From Viridothelium virens (lineage: Eukaryota > Ascomycota > Dothideomycetes > Trypetheliales > Trypetheliaceae), in assembly GCA_010094025.1 (NCBI GenBank), contig ML991841.1, positions 62,001-126,000 of the forward strand: a stretch of DNA of 64,000 nt, read 5' to 3'. Below the pieces are notes generated by a model. That model saw nothing but the letters and a program-made list of their open reading frames with translations. It made no database searches and was not told the origin of the DNA. The position numbers and the translations under genes are program-made. Positions 22,698 to 33,689 of this stretch are shown here, piece by piece. The first letter of the stretch is position 1, and every line of letters begins with the position of its first letter.

Positions 22698-23070
22698 TTA
22701 CAACACTGGCTGACTCTTCTCATGCCAAGCAAGCATCCTTACAACGTTTCTGAAACGCCACGTCCAGCCGACGGGGTGACGGGTTCCCAGCAATGAGGGG
22801 TATTGGCCGGCTGTGATGTTGGAAATGAGGGGTCCAAAGGAGTGGCTATGCTGATCATGCAAGCCATAGAAGAGTGTCGAAACACTGGCTCCAATGGCCG
22901 GTAGAGAATTCCAGGCCCCATGCCAACGGTGTCCCCGGCTGTAATTTAAGTTTTTCGCGGTTTCCCAGCAGACTAAGCGACATAGAGGCTAGAGAATGAC
23001 TAACTTACGAGACGATCTCCGGAGGCGCCCGACGACTCTCCCCTTTCAGACTCATTGTGACGCACTCCAT
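22698..23070 (-). CDS. Small two-exon hypothetical protein
   Basis: Two short exons, 23070-23009 and 22938-22698, join cleanly over a 70-base intron (gtaagt...attacag) to give 100 residues; starting at the second ATG (23055) gives 95. The protein reads MSLKGESRRAPPEIVSRGHRW, then HGAWNSLPAIGASVSTLFYG and LHDQHSHSFGPLISNITAGQ, and ends TRHPVGWTWRFRNVVRMLAWHEKSQPVL. Both exons are too short to stand out alone, but the perfect phase and protein-like composition support it. It has one mildly hydrophobic stretch and many Trp/His residues; no family is recognised. Overlapping frames in this interval are shadows. Confidence 0.5.
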
Positions 23071-23580
23071 TGACTAAGCCGAAAAGCACTGCCTCTATGC
23101 AAAATGTGGTTGGACGTGCTGCGCAAAAACAGGTTTATACCACCCAAAGGAGTTTAAAGTAGGGTCTCCATTTGTAAACAATATGTCATCGACAGGTGAA
23201 CTTGCGCAATGACAGTGCAACTGCCTATCGACGAATCTTGCTATGCTGCTCTCAATTCCTTCTGCGAAATCCAGACGCTTGTTTATTACACGCAAGTTTA
23301 ATGCCAGGAGCCTCCGTACAGTATTTGAGATTCTAGTCAGAAAGACGAAATCATCAGCCTTTGTTTACGACTAGGTGACTGTGTAGATCTTGCCAGCATC
23401 TCTCAGCCCGCTCAGCCTCTCCGACGCGCTCCGTCTGCTTCAGCCATAGCGTTCTCGTTTCCGGGCCGTCAGCATCCGCTTCCGCTTCATAGATAAACCA
23501 GTGATATATCACATCTACTGCCTGAACAGATTCTCCAGGCCAAGAGCGCAGCCTTCCCATTTACCACACAACCACACACC
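23071..23580. other. Divergent intergenic region between two small genes
   Basis: About 510 bases between the minus-strand two-exon gene and the plus-strand gene starting at 23581. No gene or repeat seen. Confidence 0.45.
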
Positions 23581-23913
23581 ATGGCAGCCATTCTCATAGG
23601 CACAGGAGCCATCATCGCACACAAGATTCGGGAGAAACGCAAAGCCAAAAAGGCAGCACGTCGAGAATATGACGAAGAGTTTGACAATCTCATGGCTGCC
23701 AATGCCGCTCGAGTAAGGACTATTTCTCAATCTTCGAAGGACATGCCCCCAGCCTACGAAGAGATCGTTGGCAATAGCAGCCGACCAAGCCGGCCAACGG
23801 CGGACACCCAATACGACATGCAGCAGCCTTTGCAGTTCCAACGCCAAATTAGCTCAAGCGCAACAACAATGACTTCGGACGATGCGGTCATCAGAAGGGA
23901 CATGGCGATGTAA
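23581..23913 (+). CDS. Small hypothetical protein with a PPAY motif
   Basis: Single-exon 110-codon ATG frame. The N-terminus is short and hydrophobic (MAAILIGTGAIIAHKIREKRKAKK), possibly a membrane-tethering helix followed by a strongly basic patch, then a charged helix (AARREYDEEFDNLMAANAARV). Residues about 55-63 read DMPPAYEEI; PPAY fits the PPxY motif bound by WW domains of Rsp5/Nedd4-type ubiquitin ligases. The remainder is Gln/Ser/Thr-rich and disordered-looking. Similar short proteins are common in ascomycetes without assigned function. The promoter is shared with the divergent gene to its left. The role as an E3 adaptor is speculation from the motif only. Confidence 0.55.
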   Translation: MAAILIGTGAIIAHKIREKRKAKKAARREYDEEFDNLMAANAARVRTISQSSKDMPPAYEEIVGNSSRPSRPTADTQYDMQQPLQFQRQISSSATTMTSDDAVIRRDMAM

Positions 23914-24324
23914 TGAAATGTGTGAGCACGGAGACGAAAGCCGTGAGAAGAAGGGATGATGATGGTGTCTTTGGCGTATGGGATCTGGCGTTTTCAATCG
24001 AACTTCAGGATGGGAAAATGAAAGTTCCTAAGTGTTCGCGAAGGTCGACAAATGGATTTCGTGCAGACCAAAAATCCCAAGCGGAGCTTTGGACAGCTTG
24101 ATTGAATGAATGCGTGGAAGGAAAGTAGATGAACTTACCTCCAGATATGATACCAATTCCAGTTCCTTATGTAGATATCCCCAAACATTCTATGCCGTAT
24201 GCGCCAGTCAAAGATGATATCTCCAGTCCATATCCATGGTCATCAACCCCAAACGCTGCGTGTAATCCATAAGATTCTTCTGCCGTTGATCATGCATTCA
24301 ATAGCACGATCCGACTCTCTCTAA
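23914..24324. other. Intergenic region between convergent small gene and arl3
   Basis: About 410 bases between converging genes; no coding signal seen. Confidence 0.5.
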
Positions 24325-25170
24325 TCACCTCATAACCGGCGGCCTCGCCTCTTTATTCCACTTCACCCGACTACACAACCACTCCACTGCCTCTTGCACC
24401 CCGGTCCCCGTGAGCGCACTACACGGCAAGACCCGACTATCTCTTACACTTCCTCCTTTCTCCCCTTCAATCACCTTCCTAACAAACCCCTCCTTAATCC
24501 TCACCACCTCCACACAATCCTCCCGATCCTGCTTATTCGCCAACACCAACAACGGCACCCCCTCCGCATCCTCATTCTGCAGCACCTCCTCCAGTACCAC
24601 CCGACACTCATCCAGCCGCCCCTCATCCACCATCGCCGACCCCGCCAGATTCGGCGACACCGGGCTTCGTGGCGCAGCACGCGCGCTGTTCCCATCTACC
24701 ACTCCGCCCATCGCCCCCACCCCCGCCCCCGCCACAGCAGCAGAGGAGGCGGAGGCGGAGGCGGAGAAAGATAGTTTCGCGATGTCGCCGTCACCGATAT
24801 CGGTGCTGTCGACGACGTAGACGATCGCGTGCGCGCTCTTGTAGTAGCTCTCCCACAGGCCGCGCAGGCTGTGCTGCCCACCGACGTCCCAGATGCGGAG
24901 GTAGGCGTCACCGACGTCGACGGTGGAGACGTTTTGTCCGACGGTGGGGACGGTCTTGAGGTTTGGGTGGTGCGTTGTGGAGGAGGTGGTGGTAGAGGGA
25001 GAGGTGATGGAATTGGAGGTGCGGTTGCGGCTGGTGGGGAGCGGGAGGGGGAGGGCTTTGATTTGTTCGTGGAGGGTGGTTTTGCCGGCGTTGTCGAGGC
25101 CGAGGAGGAGGATTGAGTATTCGGGTTTGGAGGTGAGGTGGAGGTAGAGGGCTTTGGCGAGGTGGTACAT
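24325..25170 (-). CDS. arl3: ARF-like GTPase Arl3 (ARFRP1 orthologue) with internal insertions
   Basis: Single-exon 281-residue frame. The start MYHLAKALYLHLTSKPEYS matches the Arl3/ARFRP1 N-terminus, which is acetylated rather than myristoylated in yeast. The G motifs are complete: GLDNAGKTT, TVPTVGQNV (switch I), RIWDVGGQHSLRGLW (switch II), ANKQDRED and CSALTG, with the family ending RPPVMR. Arl3 acts at the late Golgi, upstream of Arl1 and GRIP-domain golgins. Two extra segments break the core: a Ser/Thr-rich insert after the P-loop helix (PTSRNRTSNSITSPSTTT) and an Ala/Gly/Ser-rich insert of about 60 residues between VDSTDIGDG and RLDECR. They account for the length over the usual about 200 residues. 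They contain no stop and no good splice pair, so they look translated. Confidence 0.9.
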   Translation of the reverse strand: MYHLAKALYLHLTSKPEYSILLLGLDNAGKTTLHEQIKALPLPLPTSRNRTSNSITSPSTTTSSTTHHPNLKTVPTVGQNVSTVDVGDAYLRIWDVGGQHSLRGLWESYYKSAHAIVYVVDSTDIGDGDIAKLSFSASASASSAAVAGAGVGAMGGVVDGNSARAAPRSPVSPNLAGSAMVDEGRLDECRVVLEEVLQNEDAEGVPLLVLANKQDREDCVEVVRIKEGFVRKVIEGEKGGSVRDSRVLPCSALTGTGVQEAVEWLCSRVKWNKEARPPVMR

Positions 25171-26081
25171 TGCGAGAGGGTTGGGTTGGAGAGAGTGGGA
25201 TTGGCTATAATTAAGGTTTGTCGGACATGCGATTCGCGATGGTAAGGCTCAGAGGAGGTTATATGGAAAGACTAATTCCTCAACTCAACACCATATATCA
25301 GCAACATGACAGCAGAGCGCAAATGACACTGTATGTTGTTACGTCCATGTGGCTAGCTGGAGGAATTTTGCGGGAACACGGTTTGGCTTACGGCGTCTTG
25401 GCCAATGCACGACTAGAAGTGATCCTTGCTGGCGATCATTTCTTATATATACCGCGAACAGGCATTTAAGTCTCACGTTATTCTAGAAAATCTAAGGGTC
25501 ACAAAAGTCAGGAGCTGCTCTTTTCCAAATATGCTTTTTAGTGTTACATCCCAGCAGCAAAAGTCTTCCTAGAGCATACCCCGTATCGAACGCCTTGTTC
25601 AGTTTGCTCGTTGGGTAACTTCGCGAGCTACTCACCGGAGATGAAAATACTGAGCCCTTGCTGTGATGGCTTTAGTGCGTCAAATGTTTAAGCCCCCATG
25701 ATGTCAACCCTACGTAGGCCGCAGCCGGTGATGGAGGCAACGAGGTAATGTCTCTGCGTACCGGGAAACAGAGACTAGTTCAGCGTGAATCACCGCCCGA
25801 GATACGGAGACGAGTCTCACATCTTTCAGTCACGAAGTCGGTCCTCCACATTTCCTTATTGGATATGAGGTAATCCTAAGAAGGAAAAAAGAATTCTCGA
25901 GTTCTTCTGATAGTTGACGTAAGTTTCTGGAGCCAAGAGTATTGAGTGCATTTCCAAGGTTCTGCACAGGCCAAGGTTCAGCTCGGCAAGGATCTGGGAG
26001 CGAGATAGACACGAGAGGAGTTGCATATTAGAGTTTGTATCCCGGAGTTTCCAGTATCGTGCTTTTGGGGCATTAGCACGC
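25171..26081. other. Region between arl3 and an unresolved membrane gene
   Basis: About 900 bases. On the minus strand a stretch near 25856-26012 reads NLGNALNTLGSRNLRQLSEE in one frame and TLEMHSILLAPETYVNYQ in another. It might be a further 3' exon of the gene to the right, but no splice pair fixes the frame. Nothing else is supportable. Confidence 0.35.
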
Positions 26082-26872
26082 TTACGACATCGCAATCCTG
26101 ACGAACCCAAGGAGTGGTGCCCAGTAATCCCAGGATATAGGGAGGGACCCCTGGCCAGGCGATTGTTTGATCTGTTTCAGCAGGAGAAGCCAGACAATTC
26201 TGTGCAACAGCATCAATGCGAAAAGAGCGGTCAGCGTAGACGGTGGCATTCTCTCCGGAATTACAACAATTGTAGCTTGAAAGGTGTGACAATCGTGATC
26301 CCAAGCATAGTCGTAGTCCTGATAAATAGCGGTCAAAAGAAGTTACGGCTAGAGAATAGGCATTCCAGGGATTACGGAACGAATTCCAGATCAGAGTGGG
26401 CATTGATGTTGTACAGCTCCTCGGCCTGCAGAAGCATCGAGATGCAATGCACTCTCTAGAGGAAATATGGATAACTTAGAGCGTATGATTCTCCGACTTC
26501 GCATCGCATTGTGATGTTGCAATAAGCATACATTTCCTTGCGTCTGGAATTGAGCTTCATTAATAGGAAGTAGCAATTGTTTCGGACAGTGCGCTCGTGT
26601 TACTTACTCTGCTGCTTCTGCGGTCAATCTGGAAACAGACTTTGATACTCGCTCATTGAGCTCCGAAATCCCGCTAAGCCACATAGACAACGTGCTTGAA
26701 GATCATTGGAGAAGGACATGGGTCCGGGTGAGGCACGGCACCACGGGTACCTCTGTCGATTCATGGCCACAGATGACGCACTACGGACATAGCGAATCTT
26801 GGACCCAGATCCTGCAATCCACCTCCAGGTACGATTGATCTGATTCTCCGACAAACCCATAGGGTTGAGCAA
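26082..26872 (-). CDS. Unresolved multi-exon membrane-protein gene
   Basis: Minus-strand coding segments linked by good splice pairs: 26860(or upstream)-26751, 26673-26608, 26543-26376, 26318-26265 and 26199-26082; introns of 77, 64, 57 and 65 bases. Segments read GLSENQINRTWRWIAGSGSK, then GISELNERVSKSVSRLTAEAAE (amphipathic), then ERKEMYAYCNITMRCEVGES, AEELYNINAHSDLEFVP, TTTMLGITIVTPFKLQLL and IVWLLLLKQIKQ to a final LLGFVRIAMS. One TAG (26458-26456) interrupts the third segment in frame; a 72-base intron with a weak GTC donor would remove it, otherwise the gene is broken. The true start is not found: the upstream frame is lost in A-runs near 26934-26953. No family recognised. Treat as a gene or recent pseudogene of unknown role. 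Confidence 0.45.
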
Positions 26873-29812
26873 GGTCCCCAGTAGGCCATTGATTTCGAAC
26901 TCTGTTGTTGGTGTCGTCGCTGTCGTCGTGCTGTTTTTTTTTTTGTTTTTTTTTGTGCTGACCCAACAGACCGGATGTAGTGACGTCGCGCGAAAACTGC
27001 GAGGAAATTTTTAAGTTCAGCCATTGCTTCTATTTCCAGTGCGAAGACCGCTTCGGGCGGGAGCCGTGGAACCCATCAGTCGCCTGAGACTCAGTAGCAT
27101 TCAAGTCTGAAACAAGTTCAATTGTGGCTCATAACCTCTGCATCGGATGAGATAGGAAAGATAGCAGTGCCATTTGGTGAGGATGGATTGCAAATGTAGG
27201 GAGATGAGAGTGGTTTGAGGTCTTTCCCCACGAGTTAGGTCGAAGTCTAATAACTTAGCACAAGATCGTCGGCCGGACCAGTCCGAAAATAAATGTCCGA
27301 TCTGATCTCGCGGCTGCCATAGTAGATCTCGAAGATCAGATACGGTTAAAACTGTCGAGCTTGGCTAAAGGGAGGGAAAGCGAAGGATGTGCGGCTAGAT
27401 GAGCAGTAGCCTGCTATTGGTGGCGGTGGAAAAGGAGTGGACGGAGGACGGGTTAGTCCGCATACGAAGTGCAAGGAAAAGATCCAGACCAAAGCCGCAC
27501 CTGCAGCGACTGTGCAGCGACTGTGCAGTGACATTGTGGGGTCAAAGACGCTGTGCCACATCCGGCCCAGAAGTCTTGCAGGCACCATCTCCAATCATAA
27601 GCCTTCATAGACGGCGTTTAAGGGGCTCCTAGAACAGAGCAGTAGAGGCTCCGGGATGCCCTTCACACTTGACGGCAATCTGGTCTTTTCCCAGTCGCTC
27701 ACTGGCCAGCCTATGCTGGTGTCTACGGAAAGTCAATGTGCCGGATTACCGGAGCGTGAGGCAATTCTCACGGGGATGCTCGCGATGATCTATCTTAGAT
27801 TGCGAAAGATTGCGAAAGCTCGCGAAAGATGCGGTACCGGGAGGCAGGGCAGGGTAGTGCGATAAGGGCACCATGGCACTACATATCCACCGCAGGTCCC
27901 TGGAGATGAGATGTCATTGATATGAAGATCTCCATCCAGGCCTTTTGAACATGAAACAAATGTCCGTGGGCAATTGATAATGAAATGGATGAGGATGTCG
28001 CCGCATGTAAGCCCTGGACAGGCTATTCCTGTTGGGGAGTGGAACCTCCCGCGATTGCGCGTTCGCCGTTGGCGAGAATTGAAGGGTGGAAGGCAGAGCA
28101 CCCAGAGCATCCAGCGGGTCCAATACGAGGCCATGCCTGCTGCTCCGTATGTACCCACCGTCGTCTCCAGTATTGTGGTGCAGCACGCCAGTCCCTATCA
28201 CCATGTAGCTACAGCGGAGAAAAAGTACATGTGAGGGAGATTCTTGGCGAATGCAGCGACGATTGGCGGAGAGGAGGCCGACCTTCGCTGGCCCGCCGCT
28301 TGGAGCCCTGGTGGCTCCAATGAACGCAGCATTTGACAGCCACTGATTCAGGTCATGACCGTAGGCCGCTCGCGGTCTAACTAATGCATACGGAGTACCA
28401 ACGCCGTGTCGATCTGGTTCTGGCAACAATTGAGGAGACAGTCGAGCAGGCGGGCAAGCGACGGTAAGAACGGCTGGGTCGGAAATGGGTTGGTGAGCGT
28501 TTCGGGATTATTATCATGGTTCTCATACACAGTCAGAGGCGGAAGAGAGGCTTGGGGCGGCGGTAGGGTGTCGACTGTTCTGGCATCGCGCCTCCTGGGC
28601 CCCCCCCAACGCCAGCGTGCATAAGCCCCAGGGTCGACATTGCACCTAGCGCTGCATAGGCGTGGGACGGGAGAAGCGATGGGCCATGGAAAGGAACGGG
28701 AGGCAAGCAAAGAACTGAGGTGTACGTATCCGCAGTGAGAGCTCGGCCAACCACGAAGGGCCATGCACATCCCCGATGAGAGACAAAGCAAAAAGGCATG
28801 ACGAGATACCATCTGAGAAAGCAATTGACTTGACCGAGATTGTCGGCTCTTTTCTGCAGACGCACTGATAGTGTATGGCCGTGGGTCCCCCCCCTTTGAA
28901 AGCATCAGTAGTGACCAAAGCACCAAAGCACCCAAGCATCAGGGAGCATCAAGGAGCATCAGGGAGCTCGAGTGGGCGTTGTGGGCCAATCAGAAGCGAG
29001 CTGGCGTTAGCCTCGCTGCCGAAACAACTCCTCTCGCATCCATCTCTCCCCCATGATTCCCACTATCTTGACGTCCTCAGCCTGACTCCCTTTTCTACCC
29101 CCCGCCGCCTATCCTCACGACCTCTCTCTGCCAGGCCGGCCCCCCGTTGTTTGTGCATTTCTTTGCCGTCTCGTTTTTGCGCTGCTGCAGCTGTTTTCTG
29201 GCCCGGCTCGTTCCCCGAGACCTCGAAGGCGTCATTCCTCACAGTGGGCAATCCCAACACTCGCTTGCCAACACCTTCACTACCCCTCCGAAACGCTCCA
29301 TTTGACAGGTCTTCCGCCTTGTCGACCTTGCAAGCTTCAATGTCCGCTTGAACACACCCCTCTCGTCCGCTCCGGCAGGACTTATTTTTCCCTTTGCATG
29401 CCTAGGATCGCTCCCGGCAAGGTCTGCGGCACCATTCTGTGGCATCGCTCCTTGACCGTCCCGGCCAGCTAATTCATCCCCGACACGATCACGATACGAT
29501 TTCGCTTCTACAATTGTCTTAATATACCGCCATTATCTGTACGTATTGCCCTTTTGTTGCTCGTCGCGTGTTTATCCGTGCCACCATAAGCGAAAGGGGG
29601 TACGTGACAACTTCGGGACACCCTTCAACCTGGATATCTTCTGCCCTCACAACCAAATCTTTCCCCACCCGTTGTTTCCATAGCCATCACGTGTTATTTG
29701 CTGCCGATGGGTACCAGACGGAATGCTAAAGGATTCTCTCATTTCTAGGTTGATTCCTCGTTCACCGTTACCCCTACACTCTGCACGAAGCCAGTCCTTG
29801 CCCCCAAGCCTC
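26873..29812. other. Long gene-poor interval upstream of the Bni4-like gene
   Basis: About 2.9 kb. It contains T11-G-T9 at 26934-26954, a short array of gattgcgaaa units at about 27798-27832, and three agcatcagggagc-like units at about 28935-28970. Many overlapping short frames on both strands show no motif. The right part, from about 29040, is pyrimidine-rich and probably the promoter and leader of the Bni4-like gene, with a probable leader intron 29539-29748 (gtacgt...tttctag). Confidence 0.45.
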
Positions 29813-32350
29813 ATGGCTGAGGTACTAGCACCTGTTCTACAGTCCCCTCCGAATCACTCCATGATGCACTCTCGCCCCTCGTCGGCCGATGCTTTTCACA
29901 ATGGGTCGTTGGGACAATCACAACAAACTCGGCAGTCACATACTGCACGTGGCGCGTTCAATAATCAAAATGGATTGGGATACAGAGGGACTTCGACAGC
30001 TCCCGTAGCCCCTTACGCATTCCAGCACACACCCAACCTTCGTACTGAGGTTCGAACCAGCTCGGCCCCAGACGTCTTCAACCAAAATACTCAAGGCCTA
30101 CCGCCACCCGGTCTACGACAAGGACATGTCGCCACCTCGTCAACATCAAGTCAATCCTCTTCTTCATCTGGGTCCAATCCTTCCGTCTCCCAGGATGATT
30201 CTGCCATTTCTGTAAATACTAAAAAGCTGAATGACGTCAATCCGAGGGTGGTTCCTGTCATGAACCTATCCACATCAGTACCTGATCTAACCCTCAGCAT
30301 TGATGGTACCAACCCCAAGTCTACGCCGGACAGATATCGCCGTGGTCACCGAAGAGCCGAGACGACTGTTCCGACCCAAGCCTCCAAAGGCTCAGCACAG
30401 CCATCTGCTGGTGGCATGGCCACGGTCGGGAACCTCTTTTCTGACGATGAATCTGCATCCCAAGTAAGACGACGGAGTGGAAGTCTAGGCTCAGGCATAA
30501 GTGCGGATGACAGCGTTGTACCTCGTACAGGCGGATCTGAACTAGCCAAACGCTATCGACGAAGGAGTCTAGCAAATGTTGATACAAGTGGATGGGGAAA
30601 CCTACCTACTCCTGAGTCAAATGCAGCACGACCGGTTCAGAGCCGTGACAATAGTCAGCTAGCTGCTCGACCCGTGTCTCATCATGAGCGAACTCCGAGC
30701 AAAGAAAGTGTATCCAAGGAAAATGTCACTCCAATACACACAGACATTAGACCATCTTCGGTGAGCAAATGCCTTCGCTGAACCTTGGCCGGATCCTATC
30801 TACAGTGCTAATGCTTTTTCAGTCGCGACGAGAATCGCAGTCGACAGCTGTGTCCACGCCCTCCCAAATCAATCCTACCACTACCCGAAGCGAAGCCAAG
30901 TCTGTCAACATCCCCGCAAGAGGCTCTTCGGACGCCACCAAACGCGTCCTTGCCCCATCACCGCTTTCGAAACCTGCAACAACACGCGAAGATGGCCCAA
31001 CGAAACCTAATGAGACTAGATCATGGGCCCAGGTTGCTGCTAAAGCCCCTATACCTACATCTGCACCTGCACCTGCACCTGCACCGGCCGCTAGGCCAGC
31101 ACCTACGACTGCTGCGCAGTCTCTAGCTGCACTCAACGAACGCGATCCTAAGCAGGGTGTCAAGTCAAGATTAAGAAGGGCCTTTTCATTTGGCAGTGCC
31201 CAGGAACTGAATCGTGCAGACAGCAAAGCTGGCGCTCCGAAGAAGTTGACCAAGAATGAGCCAACCCCAACACCTGCAGATGCGGAAGAGGCCGAACATG
31301 CGGCGATCGCTGCACGTCAAGAAGCAGCAGGCATAGGAGCGGGCATCTATTCGGGTCAGGGTGGATTCTCCGGGTCCACTGACAACCTCTCCATATCTTC
31401 GACTGCCTCATCGGCATCCATAATGCTTCGTAAGATGGGCAAAGGTGCCAAGAAAGGCGCTCGGTCGATTAAGGGACTCTTCCGTCCAAAATCTGTGATT
31501 GGCGTTCCGGCAGCCGACGGACCGATCCAACAGGCGCCAGCCGCGCAGGTCTCGATGGTGACAGTAGAAGCAGAACGTGAAAAGGTTAACGTAAATGCCC
31601 ACCCAGCCGAGCAGGTTGGTGGGGGCACTGGGTTTCCTAAGCTGGAGAGGAACTCTCTTGATGCTGCGAGCGTTGGTGTCTTGGACGAAAGACCAACCAC
31701 GGCTGATATCAATAACGCGGATGCTACTGCTCGCAAGAGTATCATGGGGGGAGAAAGAGAGCGAGCAGAGGTTCACGCTGCTCTGACGCTCAAAAAGGGC
31801 ATTCTCAAGCGTACGAACCTACAACAATCTACATATACTTTCTAAATTGCTGACGAGCTATTGATAGGTGTCGGAACCAACTCTGCAACCTCATCCCCAG
31901 TCGCACACCCTGCCGATCAGAAAATAGGCGAATTCACTGGCCTACCCCAAATTCCTCGCATCAATGATAGCCCTGCCTCTAGTGCTCCGAGCACGCCAAG
32001 TGATGACCATCCCAGACGGATTGGTACACCTACGAATCAGACAGACCTCGACTATTTTACGCAGAGAGTCTCGCGGTTGAATACGGGCACGCCACCTCGG
32101 AACATCAGTTTCAGTCCTCGCATTCAATTTCACGAGGTCTATGCAGCGCAAGAATATGACCGTCGGGGCGAAATTGCGACTTGCAATCGATTGACCCCAC
32201 TCTTAGCGCAGCAGATCAAAGAGGAGCTCAATTCCTTCAAAATGGTACGTTTCCAGATCATCCGTCTCATAATACTTGGCTCGTTGTTAATTTGGGATGT
32301 AGGAAATGGAGGTCCACGAGCAATCAAAACCGCATACTCACTTCTTCTAA
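29813..32350 (+). CDS. bni4: Bni4-like bud-neck / PP1-targeting protein
   Basis: Four exons, 29813-30760, 30823-31810, 31868-32244 and 32303-32350, give 786 residues in frame. The ATG at 29813 (MAEVLAPVLQSPP) is preferred over 29723 because a likely leader intron ends at 29748. Most of the protein is Ser/Pro/Gln-rich and disordered, with basic patches (MLRKMGKGAKKGARSIKGLF; RNISFSPRIQFHEVYAA). The C-terminus is the diagnostic part: EYDRRGEIATCNRLTPLLAQ, QIKEELNSFKMEMEVHEQSK and the final HTHFF. Yeast Bni4 tethers chitin synthase activity and the phosphatase Glc7 (PP1) to septins at the bud neck; its C-terminus holds the PP1-binding motif. In filamentous fungi a role at septa is likely but inferred. 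A GCACCT run encodes a PAPAPAPA stretch. Confidence 0.8.
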
Positions 32351-33689
32351 TGACTACCCACCAACATCTCCCCTGCATAAACCCATCACCACATGGGTCA
32401 CGGCGTTATACGGGGTTCGGGCGGGGCTGTCAGCTTTCAAAGACTCCGGAATTCTACTCGCGCAGCATGGACGAGCATAGCAACTCTCCTCTTTCCGGTC
32501 CGATCATGTAACTTTCCTATGAGCTTTCACAACCTTGACATCTCTTTTTGCCATTTTTCAGGTTTATGAGTACACACACACACACACACACATTCGCAAA
32601 TCTAAGTCCTGGACAGCATAGCCTGGTAGTAGCGCACATTTCTCATGGGAATGTCGACCCGATTTGGGGGTCGTTCCTTCCGTTTTTCAATACAGATCTC
32701 TTAGGGCGGCAGCTTTGGACCCTCACCAAAAAAATGCTCGAGGTCGTTTTCTCTAACTTGGGATGGTGTGTGATGGGCCAGTGTCGTGAAAGGCCAGGGG
32801 CGGGGAAGAAAACATGGAAGATGGGAGGGATGGATATCATGTTGTTAGCTTTGCAAGAATTTGGAACGTCCTTTCGCTCCTATCTTCCTCTTCTTGATGG
32901 GTTTCATCGAAGCCCCTTTTTATCGTGTGGTTTGGAGGGATATAAGCTTCCTCTCGCCGGTTTTTCCTTTCGTCCTCGGGTCTATCTATTCCTGCTGCCT
33001 CTTCTTTCTTATGGATCTGCTGTGTTTCCGCAACAGCGGCGTCAGGCGCATGTTCGTGAAATCTCTGCGAGCAATTTGTTTGAATGCAAGAATGGCGGGG
33101 GGAGTGTGTGTGTGTCTTTGTGAGCAAAATGTGTTTCATACGTAGCGTGCATCAGGAAAGAGCCTCCGTGCTCGATGGAAGAAATGGAAATCTAATATTT
33201 GTGAATCATGTCAATCTGCCTCAACACACGTGCGAGGTGACCGAGCTATCCAAGGCTTATTGGATATTACCGCAAGCTACCCAGATTTTAACAAATCGTT
33301 GCGCACAGATCGTTGCGCACAAATCCGTCAGCCGCGCCTGCCCCTTAGAGGACGCCTTTCACATCATCACTCACCCTCACCTTTCAAGCTCCCGTGGCTC
33401 CCTTTGCCGAACCCGATGGGCGGACAATGCGGCCGCATTCTGTGCAACTACAAGCACAAGATCCAGAACTCTTGGCATCGGCGTAGCAGCCGTGCCTTCA
33501 TCTAATGTCGCTTCGTAATATAAAACGGCTTGCCGTAGAGGGTGAGATGAGACCAGGTTCTTGAGTTCCTCCTTCCCAACAGTATCCTTCCTTCGAGCAT
33601 CAATAGAGTCTCACTTACTACCCTTCTTCTTCCAATACGGACTACCTAACGCAACCATAATCCTCGAGATAAAGTCTACCTGTCCAATC
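32351..33689. other. Intergenic region with an AC microsatellite
   Basis: About 1.3 kb after bni4. A frame of 191 codons at 32548-33123 (+) includes a Thr-His run encoded by the AC repeat and has unnatural composition; it is taken as 3'-flanking sequence, not a gene. A pyrimidine-rich stretch just before 33690 suits the aldo/keto reductase leader. Confidence 0.5.
32571..32592 (+). repeat. (AC)n microsatellite
   Basis: About eleven uninterrupted AC units directly after tgagt, in the presumed 3' flank of the Bni4-like gene. A simple sequence repeat with no evident function. Confidence 0.85.

Noticed and set aside
24394-25147. Several Arg/Ser/Pro-rich plus-strand ORFs over arl3
   Set aside because: Shadows of the GC-rich arl3 coding strand.
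28381-29351. Overlapping ORFs on both strands upstream of bni4
   Set aside because: No motif, heavy mutual overlap, and the stretch looks like promoter and leader sequence.
32548-33123. 191-codon plus-strand ORF after bni4
   Set aside because: Starts in the AC microsatellite, has unnatural composition and lies in the expected 3' flank.
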